Shown here: piece by piece, positions 47,218 to 61,729 of the stretch
Numbering within the stretch: the stretch's first letter is position 1
Layout of the letters: each line of letters starts with the position of its first letter
Assembly: GCA_022829145.1 (NCBI GenBank)
Contig: CM040758.1
Coordinates: 13,972,628-14,036,627, forward strand
Length of the DNA stretch: 64,000 bases
Reading direction: 5' to 3'
DNA from: Albula goreensis
Lineage: Eukaryota; Chordata; Actinopteri; Albuliformes; Albulidae
Position numbers and translations under genes: made by a program
The notes under the pieces: generated by a model
What the model was told of the DNA's origin: nothing
Database searches by the model: none
The model's input: the letters and a program-made list of their open reading frames with translations, nothing else

Positions 47218-50200
47218 GCAGACAGATCCAAATGACCAGGGGGAAGTCATTAATTAACAATGGAAATCCCGCCCTCTCTGGATAAAGCTACATGACCATA
47301 AGTTATGTCATGCCAAGCAGGTCTGCTGGCCACAGTCAGCAATGGTCTGAATTCAATATTTAACACTATGTATTTATTCAATATTACTATTCATTCAGGC
47401 AGAAAGTCATATTTCCAAGTACAGCTGTATCATTTTTTTATTATCAATGTTGATTGACTTGCTACTTTTTAGCATCACATTCTGAACATTTTCATCAGTG
47501 CCAAGATCAACCTTGCACTTGTGTTGTACCTAATCATCCTGAAGTCAGTAATTGAGCATATTCGAAACAATCGAGCATTGAACAAAAGCACTTCATTTGA
47601 AATCACATCACTGCAAGGCTTGAAAACATAAAGGGAAGTTTTACAAAATTGAAATTGCAGGCCGTGGAATTAGCCATTTCGTATCTGAGTGAATACTCTG
47701 TAATTGTTGTTTAATAGCCCATTGTGTCCAGCTATTCCCTCCGGAGGGCTGACAGTGAGGGGAGAAGTATGAATGAAATTGCTCCTCTAAGTTGGGATGT
47801 CCGTTACAGAGGCAGCGCTTCATAGCAGTATCATTTTACAGATGAAACAAAAAGAAATGTAAAAAAAAGCTAAGAGGGTAGCCAGCTGTTCCTTCTCGAA
47901 CTATAGCCTATTGTTTCCCTTAAACCGTGTGTGCACTGCACGTTTAGCGGAATTAGCCTACTTGAGAAGGGAGCATTTGAAGCCCTGCACGCCTTCGGAA
48001 TAATCTGGAAGGTCCGTTATCGGTGCAAAAATAGGTGGATCACCAGTGACACGTTTCAAAGTTCTCCCCTGAAATGCTTACTAATAGAGATAAGCTGAGC
48101 TTGAAACAAAAGCCTCAGCCAGCTGTTAGCCACACTCCCCCCGGCAGCTACAATGAGAGGAGGCAAACGCTACAGGAATTCTTGTCATGTTTTCTAGATA
48201 TGACACTAAGTGGATTATGGGAGATTAAGTATGACAAAGGAGGAGAAAAAATAAAGCTTGACATTGCACCGCAGTACTGTGTCTTGAATAAGCAGACTTT
48301 CATTTGTAATACAATATAGTCTGCATAAAGTCCCTAATTATGTCTTCAGTCCGTGGGGAGCTAGCCATATTGCCTTTGCTGGTTCTTATTTTCCTTCTAA
48401 AAATTGCAATCTTTGCTGGTGTTGGTACCATATTGTTCGCTATAGGATTTTATAATGACTTTATGGGGAACGTATAATTGAACACCCGGGTAGGCTACTT
48501 AAGTCGCATAATAGTAATATTGAGATATTAAGGTCTGGTTTTTTATAAATGGACTACAAATTGCACTGTAAAGAAAAAAAAACTATTTTTTGTGAATTAT
48601 TTTCTATCTAGGGAATCTGCAGACTTGATTTCTTAGGTGTAGGTCATTCCAGACTGAGTTCATTAACCTAATTAAATCTGGACTTGTTATTTCAATACTT
48701 CTTCCTAAAAGATGATGGCCTTAAGCCTTATGTACATGATAGTCATATCTATTATTTTCAAGTGATCACTAATAAGATTGTACCTGTTAAGTGAGGGGTA
48801 AAATCCTTGCTGTAACTGAATGGCAAAGGATTAATCTCTCAATGAGGATGCATACCAGTCATTAGTTCTGTGTTCTGGACCCTGCATATGGCATCCAAAA
48901 TTACTCACAGTCAGTTATAGAATCAACTGCATTCTCATCAGCTCTCAAGTATGTATTAAAAAGTCCCATATGGTGATAACATTACAACAAGTCTTTAACT
49001 TATGCTGATTTAATGGGCAAAAGACCCACAATGTGGCATACTGCTGCTTTGGGTTGGGCCAGTTTAACACACTTTACATTCATAATGTTGCATTTATATG
49101 CAGTATACACGCAAAGATTCACCATACATACAAACTGTGTATGTATACATGTGCATTCATTTTCAGTATGTGTAAAACAATACACACACACATGGTTTCA
49201 TTGATTGTATTTAAAAATGTATGTTACATTCAACATTGAAACCAATCTGTGTGTCCAAACGTGTTTATTCCATGCCAATTTATGTGGTATATGAAATGTT
49301 GCAATGTATACATTTTGTATGTGTAGATTTTCACATATTGGTTTAATGCTGAATGTAGCAGACAGTATTCTGTTTCCACAGTATGTGATGAATCCTTAAA
49401 CTGCCATCATTGTGTGATTGGTTTATCAGGAATAGGAAGCACATTTTCAGCGGCAGAACTGTGCTTGTGCTGTACTGTACGTTTGATATATTGCAAGCTT
49501 CCCCCCATGTGAATTACATGTTCCGTTAGTCTTCTGCATTTGTTGTCCTGTGGAATTGTGTGACATTGATGATACGCCAGTGAAATGCTGGCCCCTTTAG
49601 CCTTTAGCGCTGCCGGGCGCTTATCTGAGTAAATATGAAACCTGAGGCTAATGCATGTGGAGTTATTGCCTATCAGATGGGTAGCTCTCAAGTGCTTCTG
49701 CTCTCCCCTTCTGCTCCAGCTTGCCATAAAACTCAAATTAAAGTCTGTCTCTACTTCATCATGGCCAAGTAAAGGATGGTGGGTGGGTGTGTGGGTGAAC
49801 TACATGCACTGGGTTCCCCTGGTCCCAGCTCTCTCTAATCTCCCCTGCAATTGGTCACCTGCCCACTCAACCTTATGCATTTGTTTTTGACTGACACACG
49901 ATGACACATAGTCATCAGTCACTTCCCAATGTATTCTTTGTCTAGGAATGGTGAAGCTGTTTGAAGCTGCATTATTTTCTATGCTTGTGGATGGACCCTA
50001 ATGGAGTGATACGAGCTTGAATCGGTTTTATGTGCACGCAAAATGAAAAATAACTGAAAATCAATTTCTCTTTAATTTTCAGGTAAAACTCCTCACACAA
50101 GCCAGCTTCTGATCTTTGTCTATTATACTTCATTTACCAATTGCAGACCCAATGAAATGAGTCCTGAGGCGTCCATTTAGGTCCGTGGAGTGTTTTGTGT

Positions 50201-53200
50201 CTCACAGGAAATTGCTTCCTTGGAATCGATGAATGATATTTTTTTTCTCCAGAAAAATCTTCTGGCCAAATCATACAGAGTGTGTTCTAAATGAAAAGAG
50301 AACATACCGGTGGAACTGTATCTGTGCAAAAAGTAGTCCTGAAATTGCTCTGAATATTGGTTTCGATTCAGATTTTTTCTAGCTTTGCTTCCATGTGATC
50401 TTTTTAGTCAGTTGTCAAATTATTATTTTACTTATAAGTATCAAAAAAGACTGTAATTTGATGAAGGGAAGACATATTTGATTCCTCCTTTCTTCAGCAT
50501 CCTCAGGTTTCTTAAGAGAGAATTCCTTTTCATTTCAGTGAACTGGAGAATGGAAACCAAAAAGCCAATATTTTTTCAGTGTAATGATTTGAATAATTGA
50601 TTTATTGAATTCATTCATTGGATTGCAACAAGCAGACACAATTTTGAAACCATTGTGATGACAGAATCCAATACACCATACATGAGTTACATAGCCTAAC
50701 CTACTTTCCAGCACCAATGTACAGATTCTTGTTTCAACAGTAGTTGCCATTTCGCCTTATTTCTCAGCACTGTTTGGCTAATGCGGAGGGGAACAGCTAG
50801 ACATTACTGGTGACTCTGATTGGCTAACCTAATGGAGACGACTTTTACAGAATAAAGTTTCAACAGCAAGGTTTATGGAGGATTTTGTATCAAGATGACT
50901 CATTGATTCATAAATTGGTGTTTTCCTTTGTTTTGTGGACTAACCAATAGCTAAAATTGTAAAACCATGTGTTCGCTACCATAAAAGGAACTACATTTGT
51001 ATTGTCACAAAGTGAAGTTATCTGCTTGGTTGAAGGGTCTCTTCGGTTCTCTCCTGGGTCAAAAGAAGCTATTTGTTGAAGCAGTGGTTTGAGGTAAGGG
51101 AACACTGGCTCAGATGTTTGCTCAAGAAGACCAATCACCTTTGACTGTCCCAGTGTCTGTTAGCAGACCAGCTGAACGCAGGCTTTAGTGAAACGCGATA
51201 ATGAAAACCGGGCCCTGGCAATGGATGGATGGCAGGAAATGAGAGAGAAGGCTAAGGTGTCTAAAAGAGTGTGCTGTATTACATCTGCTCTGTCACTCCC
51301 AGACACTAACAAAATTCCCCTTTCCCCCTGGCTCTGAGCAGTAAGTGGAAGCTGTGGTGTTTTTGTTGATGACACAGGAGTTCATTATCAGAAATACTGA
51401 GAAACCCATGCATATATCACTATTATCACTTCCTCCAGAGTTCAGATACAACCACCAAAACAGTACTATTACAGTTGGATTAGATAACAGTTTAGATATT
51501 TACAAATAGCATTGTTGAACATTGAATCTTTCATGCCATTAAGTCTGGAATGTTTATTTTATGTATAGATACCAAAATGATATAATGAATATTACAAAGA
51601 AATTCCTATTTCCATTTGCATACATAAAATGAACCGGGAAAGGGAATGTTCTTGTCAAATTTATTTTGCTGTCCCTTTCTTTGTCTGCAACGGTATCCAT
51701 GTGTTCCATAGACAAATATTATTTGATCAGTTTAAAGATTTCTTACAGTTTGGCCGCAGAATGGAAATTTAGTATTTGTCCCATCATGGTGTGTGGATGA
51801 TCTTATTCTGTAATATCCCCTGGGAGTCAACACTGGGGTGGAGATTTATTTTAAAATGTGAATGTAAAAGTGGAGAGCATGAGAATGGGAATGGATTTAT
51901 TTTCGTACATATGGCCTCCATTTTTTCAGCTGTGCTTCGGGAGGGTGAGGTGTAAGCTGTGGCTAAAGGAGCGACACAGCCCTGCGGACACTCCTGCCCA
52001 AAATCTTGCTCAGCAACATTCATCACACAAAACGACCCAATAAAAGCTTGCAGGTCAGGTTTCTCCCACAATGCTTATGTTCCCATTAGTCCTGAAGAAT
52101 GAACGTTGAAGGTTGATATCTGTTTGTTTCTGTCAATACTAAATAGGTTCAGAGGTTCAAAAAAAGATTAATGCATGTAATATATATTAGGTTCCTACTT
52201 TGGACAGTGAAAACCATACTCTGACCCTGTTTGGCTTTTTAGCTTTTTGTTTGTTTGCCCACATTGTATGTCCTTTTAAAAAACAGTGCTGTTCTTATGT
52301 TTTCTCACATTGGCATGTTCCATTTATTAAAATCCTTGACACTATGTGAGCACTATGTAACTACTCAGAATACTTTGAAATGTCTGGGTGTTTACTCCTG
52401 TGTTAAATATTCTGTTTATATTCTTTAGTTTGTGTTTCTTTTGTTTTATGATTCGGAGCCTTCCGTAAAGTGAGATCATCGAGTGACATCTTTTATTTTT
52501 TTATTCCTCAATCTCAGGGATTATCACATTCTTTCCTCTTTCCCATGAGGTGGAATAAACCATCTGCCAACATTTCCCAATTGCACTGCTATCTGTTTTG
52601 TCAAAAAGGTCAATATTGCTTTTTAATCCCTCTGCAGCTTTTAAATGTGTTGTGTTGCCCAAAAGCTGCAAGACATGTAAACCTTCTTTGTACATTATAT
52701 ATTCATATATTTACTGTAATAAAGATGCAGCCTTTTTACAACCAACAGTATGCATGTGCAGCCAGCACTATTCCAGGTACATCAGCTAAAGATAAGCCTA
52801 AGTAGTGTACTTTGAGCCAATTTAAAATAGCTTTCATTATCCATACCAAAGTTAATTCATACCAAAACAAAAAATATTTGTCATGCACAAATATACAGAA
52901 ACTCCCATGTTTCTGATATACATATTTATGTTTTGACTGAACTCCACTTGAGTCTTAAATTAACGGTTGAGGAGAAAATAAAGATGATTGCAATAATGTG
53001 ATATTACTAAATGGCATAATTAAAGTTCAGCCTGCTGTTTTGCCTGTCGGACATAACTGGCTAGCTGTAGTGCAGCACAATTTAATATTTTACAACAGTG
53101 CTAGTTTGTTACTGCTAAGATGACACAAAAACATTCTGCATGCAGAAATGTGCCTACATCGCTTCAAAGCAATCTGAAATGCCTTGGCTGTTTTTTGTGC

Positions 53201-55479
53201 AATGTATATTTATATAGCAAATTAACTGTACAGTAATGGTGGCCTGCTTTCAAGTAGCACACAATTATGGTGATGATGTCACCTGTAAGATATGAAGGAC
53301 TGAATCTCTATTCAGATTTACTAATAAAACCTTCAAAGTGCAGAAGAAGCCCTCTGGACAGCCTTGCTAGTGTTATTGCCTTAGATCATCAAAGCACAGC
53401 TCTCATGTAAAATTAAGATGTGTTAAGATCAACATTGGGGCTGCGTTTGTTTACTGAAAATGTGGAAGGGGCTGTCCTAGTCCCAGTCTGAAGTTGTTTC
53501 AAAAAGCAGCCATCTCTATGTGGAAAGTGTGGTTCTGGGGAAGAGAAGGGGCAGATCCACTGGGTGGGAAGATCATGCTGATTAAAATTTCAGTTGTTAA
53601 TGTAAACTTCTTGTTTTGCTGGGGCCCTCCAGGAAGATTAATAGTCTGTTGATTTTTTTTTCTTTTTATTCTGAGCTTTTTGTAAGATTTATTGCGGCAG
53701 AATTTTTTTAAACTGAGGTTTTTTTTTGTTTCATTTTTTTTTTCCACAGAGATGTGCTTCTCTGTTTTTTTCCCTCTGCAGTTTTCTACCCGACTTTAAC
53801 AGTTTACAGTACTGCTGCAGGCCCTTTCTAAAGGAGTAAATCACACGTCTGTTTCTGTTTGCAGTGCTTTTTCCCCCTTGGTTTTTGTCAAAGTCAGTTT
53901 CTTCCACAGGCGAATTTTGGAATTGTTAATCAAGGATTGACATTAACGGTTGCCTGATTGCCTTAGTCTTAGAGAAATTGCCATGTGCTAGTTAGAAAAA
54001 GAAGGGAAAAATCAATCAACTAGTTGCCCTGGCTGGGTAAGTATTGGTAAGTACATGTAAGCTGAGTTTTATAAGGAATGATTTATGTTTATTTCCACCA
54101 ACAGTGGATCACATTTTTTATTCAAGACCTCTATTTCGCTTTTTGCAAGAACAGATGGCCCTCCTGAATGGAACACCATTGCAATCTATTCTGCCAGTCA
54201 ATAAATTGTAAACAAAAACATAATGACATTTGCCAAATGGGACATTGCCATTAAATCTGTGGTACATTAGTTGAGAGTAAGTTATCTAGTTGAGAGCCTC
54301 AGCTGTTTTGCTTCCAAGGAATTGGTTTCATTGGATCTTATGTACTTTATATTTTTTAATGGCAAAGTACTATGAAAACAGGATTAAACTGAACTCAATC
54401 ACTAGTTTGGTTTAGAAACAGGTACTGTTGGTGGCTCATATAGCTGGTAGTTGAATTATAGTTCCTGGTTTGGCATTGATTCCTGAATGTGCTCATCCTA
54501 ACAGTGGTTTGGAATTCCCTTGGTGAGAAGCTGCAAGGAGGGAGGGTTTCAGTATCCCACCTCATTGCAAGAGACTGAGTACTCTTGAGGCACTGTCTGC
54601 GCAGCTGAACGGGTGGACTGCAAAGTGAGAATAAGTACTGGTTGACAGACCATGCCCCAGAGAAGACTAGTCTGTGCTATCCTTAACTGCAGGAGGCCCT
54701 CGCCATTCATAATTACATAGAAAGCCTCTTTTATTTTCTTCTGTAACTTCAGACTTACATATCTTTGGTTTTCAGCCAGCAGGCCACATTTTCCTTAATT
54801 TTTTTCTTGTAAACATTCTGTATAATGTGCTGCTCTGGTACTGTCCTGAGTCTTGTATGAAAAAATAGCAGTTTGTGAATGGCAGGTTTATAAAAATGTT
54901 ATAAACAAAGACTATACTAATGCAAATTTATGTGGTTCTCCACATTGCTTACCATCTGTTAAAACTGTTCACCCTGCAGAGGCGGAAGACAAAATAAGCT
55001 GGTACAGTGGCCTGTATAAATATGGCAAGTATCATTTTAACATTAAATTTGCGATATATTATGTGTATCCAGATACGGGAGCTCTGCATTGAAAACCTAC
55101 TCTGGGTCTATAGTTTACCTTGTCATTAACATAATGTACTTGGACAGTACAGCATTATCCTGCTGTTACAGCAGCACTTTGTAAGATCCAATCTATGGGG
55201 TAAATGCACACACGCGGGCGCGCATTCAAACAGGGAATATAAGTTAATATTTATAGCATTGCTCATGTCAGATTTTCATAATGGGGAGGAAAGGGTCATG
55301 TCGTAAGAAACTGTTTACATGGTAACTGTTTATTCCATGCACAGACATAATGCCTTGTTTCATTTTCACAGGGCAAAGATGAAAAGTACCCACACAAAAG
55401 AGTCAGATCTGATAGTGAAGAGCAAAGTTAAGTTTTTTGCTGGACGTGGGAGGGAGTGAAGGGGGCCACTTGTCTGTAA
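47218..55479 (+). other. ctnna2 intron, no gene seen
   Basis: Long AT-rich intron. CA/TG-rich runs occur near 49120-49200. The stretch 47880-48060 contains some retained CpGs. No exon, RNA gene or clear mobile element was recognised. Confidence 0.5.
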
Positions 55480-55499
55480 GCTGTTTGACTTTTTGACAC

Positions 55500-55990
55500 A
55501 GTCTAAATCTAATCATCAGAAAGCTTTAGAGGTGAAGTGGGCTATCGTTGTGAAGTTAAATCCCCTGGAAATTAAGTCCATTAATCACACACTGCTTCAT
55601 TTGCCATTTTTATATAAGGGCCTGATTTGCACTTGGTATGGAGGGGGGAAAAGGGAAAATGAGCCACGGAGCTTAAGGAAATCCATCAATTCTCATTACG
55701 GAAAATAGATCATCTCTCCTAATTAGAGCCCGACTTTTTACCAGGGTACAAATACGGAATAAAACAAGCTAGCGATGGCTCCGCTCCCTCTGATTAATTA
55801 GGTGAATGGATGGAAGCTAAGGAGGGGTGATTTTGTGTGAGATAGCTTATTAAATGCAAAGCATAATTTATTGGAGGTCAAGTCTTCCGAGAAAATATTA
55901 TCACCATTTCCAGCAGGGTAATCTACTGTGATTTTGACAAGATTTGCCCTTTTGTATAGACATTTGTCCTGGAGCGCTTATTCTGTCCAA
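55500..55990. promoter_or_regulatory. Candidate conserved non-coding element cluster
   Basis: It holds repeated homeobox-like cores, CTCCTAATTAGAGC, CTGATTAATTAGGTG and CCATTAATCACAC, with few simple repeats. The texture is that of a vertebrate developmental enhancer. Conservation was not tested. Confidence 0.3.
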
Positions 55991-56221
55991 GGTAGCAGCC
56001 AATGCAAGAAAATCATTCGTCAGTAAGCAGAAGCTGTACAAATATCACATTAAACCTCTTTTATAATTGATTCCTTCGCACCATCTACCATCTGTATAAT
56101 TACAAATGTACCTTACAGCAGGATTTATATGATTAAAAATAATTAAATTACATATTTCTAATTTATAAATGTATTTATATAAATTAAAAAAAACTGCCAG
56201 TTCAGGGTATACATAGGGAAC

Positions 56222-56410
56222 CTAGATTCAATCAAACACAATTCTTTAAGGGCATATGCAATTCTTTTTTAGGATGAGAAAAAAAAACTTTTCAATGGAC
56301 ATGTTTTTTAATAAAATACAATGCCTTCAATGAAAATTATGCTGCAATGTAAAGTCTGTTTGTATTTAATTGCATATGCCCTTAAATCGGCTAAGTGTGT
56401 TTGAATCTAG
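56222..56410. mobile_element. MITE-like element with about 42-bp inverted repeats
   Basis: The left arm (56222-56263) begins CTAGATTCAATCAAACACA and ends TTTAAGGGCATATGCAATT. The right arm (56368-56410) is its complement with a few differences, ending TGTGTTTGAATCTAG. About 100 bp of AT-rich DNA separates them. No target duplication is clear, so the superfamily is undetermined. Confidence 0.75.
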
Positions 56411-57280
56411 TCCATATTGTGAGGTCAGACAAGAACTTCTTTGGCTATATACAGCACACCCTCTTTTGTTGTTCACACTCTGAATCTAGGTGTCACTATA
56501 ACGATCGTCTATCCTGCTTGATTCAGTTGGTTCAGTGTGCCTCTCTTGACGTCACTGCGCTCATCGATTGTTGTGAGGACAGTCCCCAGGAGAGTCTGCA
56601 GAGTTTACACTGACGCTGCAGCCAGAGGACGTGTGACCTCTGATGTCACCCCCATCAAGAGTTCAAGCAGTTTGCCCCCACCTAAACGGCATAAGCACAC
56701 AGACCTCATCATTCAATGCAAAGTCCACAGGCTTTCAAAAGTCTGCGTGACTGGAACATGGCCGAGGATTTGAAATGCAGTAGATTAGAAATGAGAAGGC
56801 ACAGCACAGAATTCTGGGTATTTTCAAGGGGGCAGAATGCTGTTGGCAGGAAGACTGAGTAAGAGGGAGTTGTGGCTATCTGAAGCAGTGTTGGTAATTA
56901 GCACCTTTTTTAATGGTTTTGATGATTAAAGTTTTTTATGTGGGAGATTGGAAGGTGGCAGGATAAATTCTATTTACTTTGCTCCTCCTCTCTGAGTCCT
57001 TCTTCTTAAGGTTGCAGGAGGAGAGAACCCTTAAGGGATATTGAAAAGTAATGTGTCTACCTTCTGTTATTCAAATATTAAAATAGTTTCACAGATAGCT
57101 TCCCCAGCATAAACTATCACCACCTTTGGCTGCAGGGGGTTTGGGTTTGAGTCTGGCTCTGACTTTGGCTGTGTCTCTGAGTTTTGGTTTGTGTGGCTTG
57201 TCTCCAGGCACTGATTTCCACCCACAGTCCAAGGACATGCTGTCTGATTTTACAAATTGTCCTGTATCTGAGTTTATGTG
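56411..57280 (+). other. ctnna2 intron, no gene seen
   Basis: Mixed-composition intron with nothing recognised. Confidence 0.5.
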
Positions 57281-57304
57281 TGTGTGTTAGTCTCTGTGTG
57301 TGTG

Positions 57305-57339
<35 letters not shown>

Positions 57340-57520
57340 GCGAGTGAGTGTAGATGGTTGTTTGGTGTTTTTTTTTTTTTCAGTCTTTACATGTGTGTGA
57401 GTTCTTATGTAAGTATGAGTGTGTGTGTCCGTGTGAGTGGGTTTCAGTATGTGCACTTTGTGTGTCTGTGTGTGCATTTGTGTGCATTTGCATAAAAGTG
57501 TGAGTATTCGAGGGTGTGTG

Positions 57521-57558
<38 letters not shown>
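57281..57558. repeat. TG-rich region with two (TG)n microsatellites
   Basis: Clean TG runs at 57309-57338 and 57522-57558 are joined by TG-rich DNA. His-Thr open frames on the - strand are by-products of the repeat. Confidence 0.93.
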
Positions 57559-57836
57559 ATGCTCATATCTGTGGGTGTGTATACTTCTGCCTGGCATCCA
57601 GCTTTCATCTCTGGTTGGCTATGATCCTTTAATAAAAATTTGGTGCTGAAAACGGAGGGTTGGAAATGCAATGCCACTTTATGCAAATATGCTGAAAAAA
57701 ACAAGAGCTTTAGCAATCACACCATAATCACAACTCTGTCTGAATATTCAGGATAGGTCATTTCCTTTACGAACTCACATATACACAAAGTTTCATGCGT
57801 TTGCTTTTTCAATGCTTTTTTTTTTAGGATAACGTT

Positions 57837-57867
57837 GTCCAAAGTGGCCCGTAGTGTCACTTTGGAC
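57837..57867. repeat. Short inverted repeat
   Basis: GTCCAAAGTG and CACTTTGGAC are separated by about 11 bases. Confidence 0.7.
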
Positions 57868-60800
57868 AGTAATGTCACTCCCATTAGCACGTTGAAGCTA
57901 ACACTGCAGTATTGAGATAGAAATGCAGCCCAGAGGCCCTGAGTGTGGATGAGTGCCAGAGTCTGGGCCTCACTGCACTGCCAGGCCTGGAAATGGCTCA
58001 CTTATCAGCTGGCCATGGATGGAGAGGCTGGGCTGTGCTGTGTTCACCTCCACTGTGTACCACTGTTCCTGTGTCCTGCCTTTGATGGAACTTGCTGGAC
58101 TCGTTTGCTCCTGCTCACAGTCAGATCATTTTCTCAACCACAAACTGCAAACTGGGTCAGAAGCGTTTAATGTGAGTTGTAATTTACAATGGTCATTAAA
58201 TGTAATTTACAATGGTTTACCTGCAGAAGTGTCAGTGCAGGGACTTGGTTTGACTCCTGAAAGGAGAAATCTTGGAGTCCTGACTCCTGTTCAGCGCTCC
58301 ACCCTGCTTCGTATCTGCTCTCTGTGCATCTCATCTGATCTCCTGCATTGTCACACATGCACAAACATAACCGCAAACACATGCATGAAGCCTACTCCAC
58401 AAATCATGTACCCACAGACTGGGAGTCTCACTGACAGCCTTGTGTCTATGTTCACCCCTTTCACCACACCCCACCCCGCCTCACCTGGCCTCACTCCAGC
58501 CTTCTCTGCACACCCCAAGGCTCCGGGCCCCTGCTGCTCAAGTGGCTGACCATAGGCTCGGCCATATTGCAGGGATCCTGCCTGAAAGCTTTTGGGATCA
58601 AAGGATTACGTTTACGGTCCTTCTGACCGTATGTTCACTCATCCTGGGGTGCGTGAGGACGGCGCCTCAAGATGACAGCATCATGCCCGATTTGCCACAC
58701 ACACACACACACACACACACACAAGACATTTTCTCCAGCTCACAAAAATCTCAAGAGCATATGTTAACCTCCATTAGGCAAGGCAGAAAAACAGACAAAA
58801 GCCCATCAACGCCATCGGGGGTAACATGGGCACGGAGAAGCACAGGATTGTCAACCATAAGCAAGGGGGCTCCGGCTGATCTCTAACCTTTTCTGAGTGA
58901 GCAAGTCCTTCTCAACAAAAAATACACTGTATCCAGATGGCCTCTACAGACCAGTAAAGACCAGCGTAACCTCAAGGGCACAGATCTCTGACACCGCCAT
59001 GACCCCCTCGCCCCTGCAGGGACCTGAGGTCTGACAGATGAGTGAGAAGATGAGGAGAAACCCAGGGGTTTGAGGAGCGGAAGTTGACTGGTTTAAAGTT
59101 TAAGGTTATACTCTCTCATAGAGCATGTATCTCTGCAGTCAGGGATGCTAGCTGATTGGTATGCAGGAGTCGTGCTGTGCAGAAGGTAGGTAGGTGTTTA
59201 GATAATGCTATTCAGTTTTTACTTGAACTGTTTAGCACAGACTGTATTTTAACAGGTTCAAGGTCTTTTTTTATTTTATTTCCTCAACCACTGGGCATTA
59301 AAGTCCAGTATACAGAGATTTCATATTCTTTATGTTCTGCATTAGGAATATTTAAAGATATCCCAGATGTTTGTGATACAAACATGCCTTTCATTAATTT
59401 CATATGCAGGTGAAATGGGAACAACTCTCCAAACATTAAGTGTGACCTCCAGAATTCACTGTGCTACTTACATCCAGACATTAAACAAATTAAATTAAAC
59501 ATGTAAAACATCCAGAGGAATCCTAAGGATATTTTTTTCTTAAAGTTAAATCTGAATTTGCCATGTTTCAGTTGATGGTGCATACCACCAGAACTATAAT
59601 TTGTGTGCACTTTAAACAGTGCAGAGATATGTTTTAAAATTTTAGAGGCACACACCCCTGGGTCCATTGCAGTGCATTATTGAAGCTTCAAAACTATTGT
59701 TTCATGGTAGTATGCTCACATAATCAACTCCTTGTTAGTAGGAGTAACACACAGCACACTTGCTCGCTGTTTCTCACACACATACGCATACAAAGACCCA
59801 TACAGACACACATGCACAAGCACGCATACACACAAGAATGTAAGCACATTAGCACACTAGGATACAGTCGCTCACTTGTACTGGTGTAGTAGAGTCAGAA
59901 ATGCATAACACCACAATATACAGCAAAATAATCACATGTTCATTCATGCTCAGTGCAGTAGAAGGTAAGAGCTGAGTCTGAACAGGAGTGGCAGTGTTCT
60001 TCTCAATCCGCTCTTTCAGAAACACAGACAGAGAGTGAGATGGGCCCTCATGCCTGGGGCCGCCCTGAGGCCACCACTTTGTGTGGATGTGAAAAGAGGG
60101 AGGCCTGCTCAGTCTCCATCTCTCCGTATCCTCTCATTTTCTCTCACGCAGAGCACTTTCTGATGCATCATATCTATCTCCTGCGTTTGCCATCAGCAGC
60201 TTCACTGACGCTTTTTCTTCATGTAACACTAACAGGGTGTTGCGAATGTAGGTGCAGGGAAGTAGTTCCTGATTTGCGTCTGTGGTGCTTCAAAGCCTGG
60301 TTTTGGCTGCTTTAAGCAGTAGGGGGTGGCAGTTTCAGGCCTTGTGCCTTTCGCTGGAAAGTCTGGATGATCCCCGTGCTGTAGTTTATGTTTCACAGAG
60401 AAAATAACCCCTCTCACATTGCCGGAATGGCTGGCTTTCTGCCCCAGCATGGAGCCGCCTTCTCTCCAATGTGAAAGGGGGCCCACCCACAGTCTACGTG
60501 TAGCTGACACCATTTTAACGCCAGTTTTCATACCACCTCCAGAATGAACATTCTCTTTTTTTATTTGATAAAATAATTGTTAGTAAATACCTTTGTATGA
60601 TGTACGTTAACCCTCATATTCATAAATACCCTCATTATTAATGTTTGGGTTGTGCCAAAATAACCTTGGAAGGTACCATATTCAGCAAAAAGAACAAGAG
60701 GGTTTGATCACTGTGTCCAGCCTGGATGTTGTGTAGTATGACTCTGGAAAGTGAATCTCTGATGTGTGAATTACATGCATTTGTGTGCTACCAGGCACAT

Positions 60801-61729
60801 CAAAGAAACACTGGTTGCTTTTGTTGTCATCGTTGAAATCTGTGTCTGAACAGCATGGTAGGAAAAGGCCTGCGTTAGCATAATAAACACCCTGCCAGGA
60901 AAGACAACAGAGGCTCTCGCAAAACAGCCAATCATCAAAATATCTTTACAAAGGTGTAAAGAATGCAACATTAGGAGAAAGCTTCAAATCAAAAGGTTTC
61001 CAGCTTTCTGAAACCAACTGGCGAAAGTATGCTGCATTTTGCCTAGAGTTATGCGAACAGCACTGTACCTGTAACACACCAACATTTTTTTGGTAGCATC
61101 AGTCTTCGATGTGAATGGTGACCGCAGGGGGCAAAGCTAGCTCTTTGACAGTATCGGATGGCAGAGCATGTTTGATGCCGTTTGATGTAAAATCGGTTTC
61201 TGGGGAGCGTTGTTTCCAAGCAGCAAATTCTAGATTTTCCTTAAGGAAGTGCTGTAGTGTGCTCTGGTGGGAGTGCAGCAGCCACGGAGAATACCCACAT
61301 TCCTCACCGGCTGCAGTGCACACAGACAGCCATCCTCAGAGACACAGCAGAATGAGCAAACCCAATCCCCCCAAATCCCATTTGACAATTTATTCATCAA
61401 GTTTGCTTGGAGATAGGTTGGGGGCGTGGTTGAGCTGAGCTCTTCTCATGCAAACCTACCTCCCCTCCCCCACCTACCTCCCCCGTACACCATAACCTGT
61501 CTCCCTCTGCCAGACACCTCAGGTTGCAAAGCAAAATGTTCCAGCTTTTATTTTCTTTTTTCTCTCACCCTCATAATCAGCTCAGTATTTCAACTACCAG
61601 AATGCATAATTTTCATTCCAGGTGTCATTTCTGTTTTCTGTTTTTTAGCTGCTGAAAGGGAATTTCAAAGTGAATTTTTAACAGGGTTAACATGCAAGAC
61701 CACGTGCAAACCAGTGGTTCCAAAAGTTA
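57868..61729 (+). other. ctnna2 intron, no gene seen
   Basis: A 22-bp direct repeat carrying TGTAATTTACAATGGT occurs twice at about 58179-58216. A (CA)n run lies at 58696-58723 and a loose CA-rich zone at 59756-59835. Long open frames at 57953-58549 and 61426-61866 have no family resemblance. Confidence 0.5.
58696..58723. repeat. (CA)n microsatellite
   Basis: About 14 uninterrupted CA units. Confidence 0.93.

Noticed and set aside
57274-57597. His-Thr-rich open frame on the - strand
   Set aside because: It is a direct translation of TG/CA microsatellite sequence.
57953-58549. A 198-codon open frame on the + strand
   Set aside because: It begins at GTG rather than ATG, spans a 22-bp direct repeat, has no domain resemblance, and no splice signals were seen to support it as an exon.
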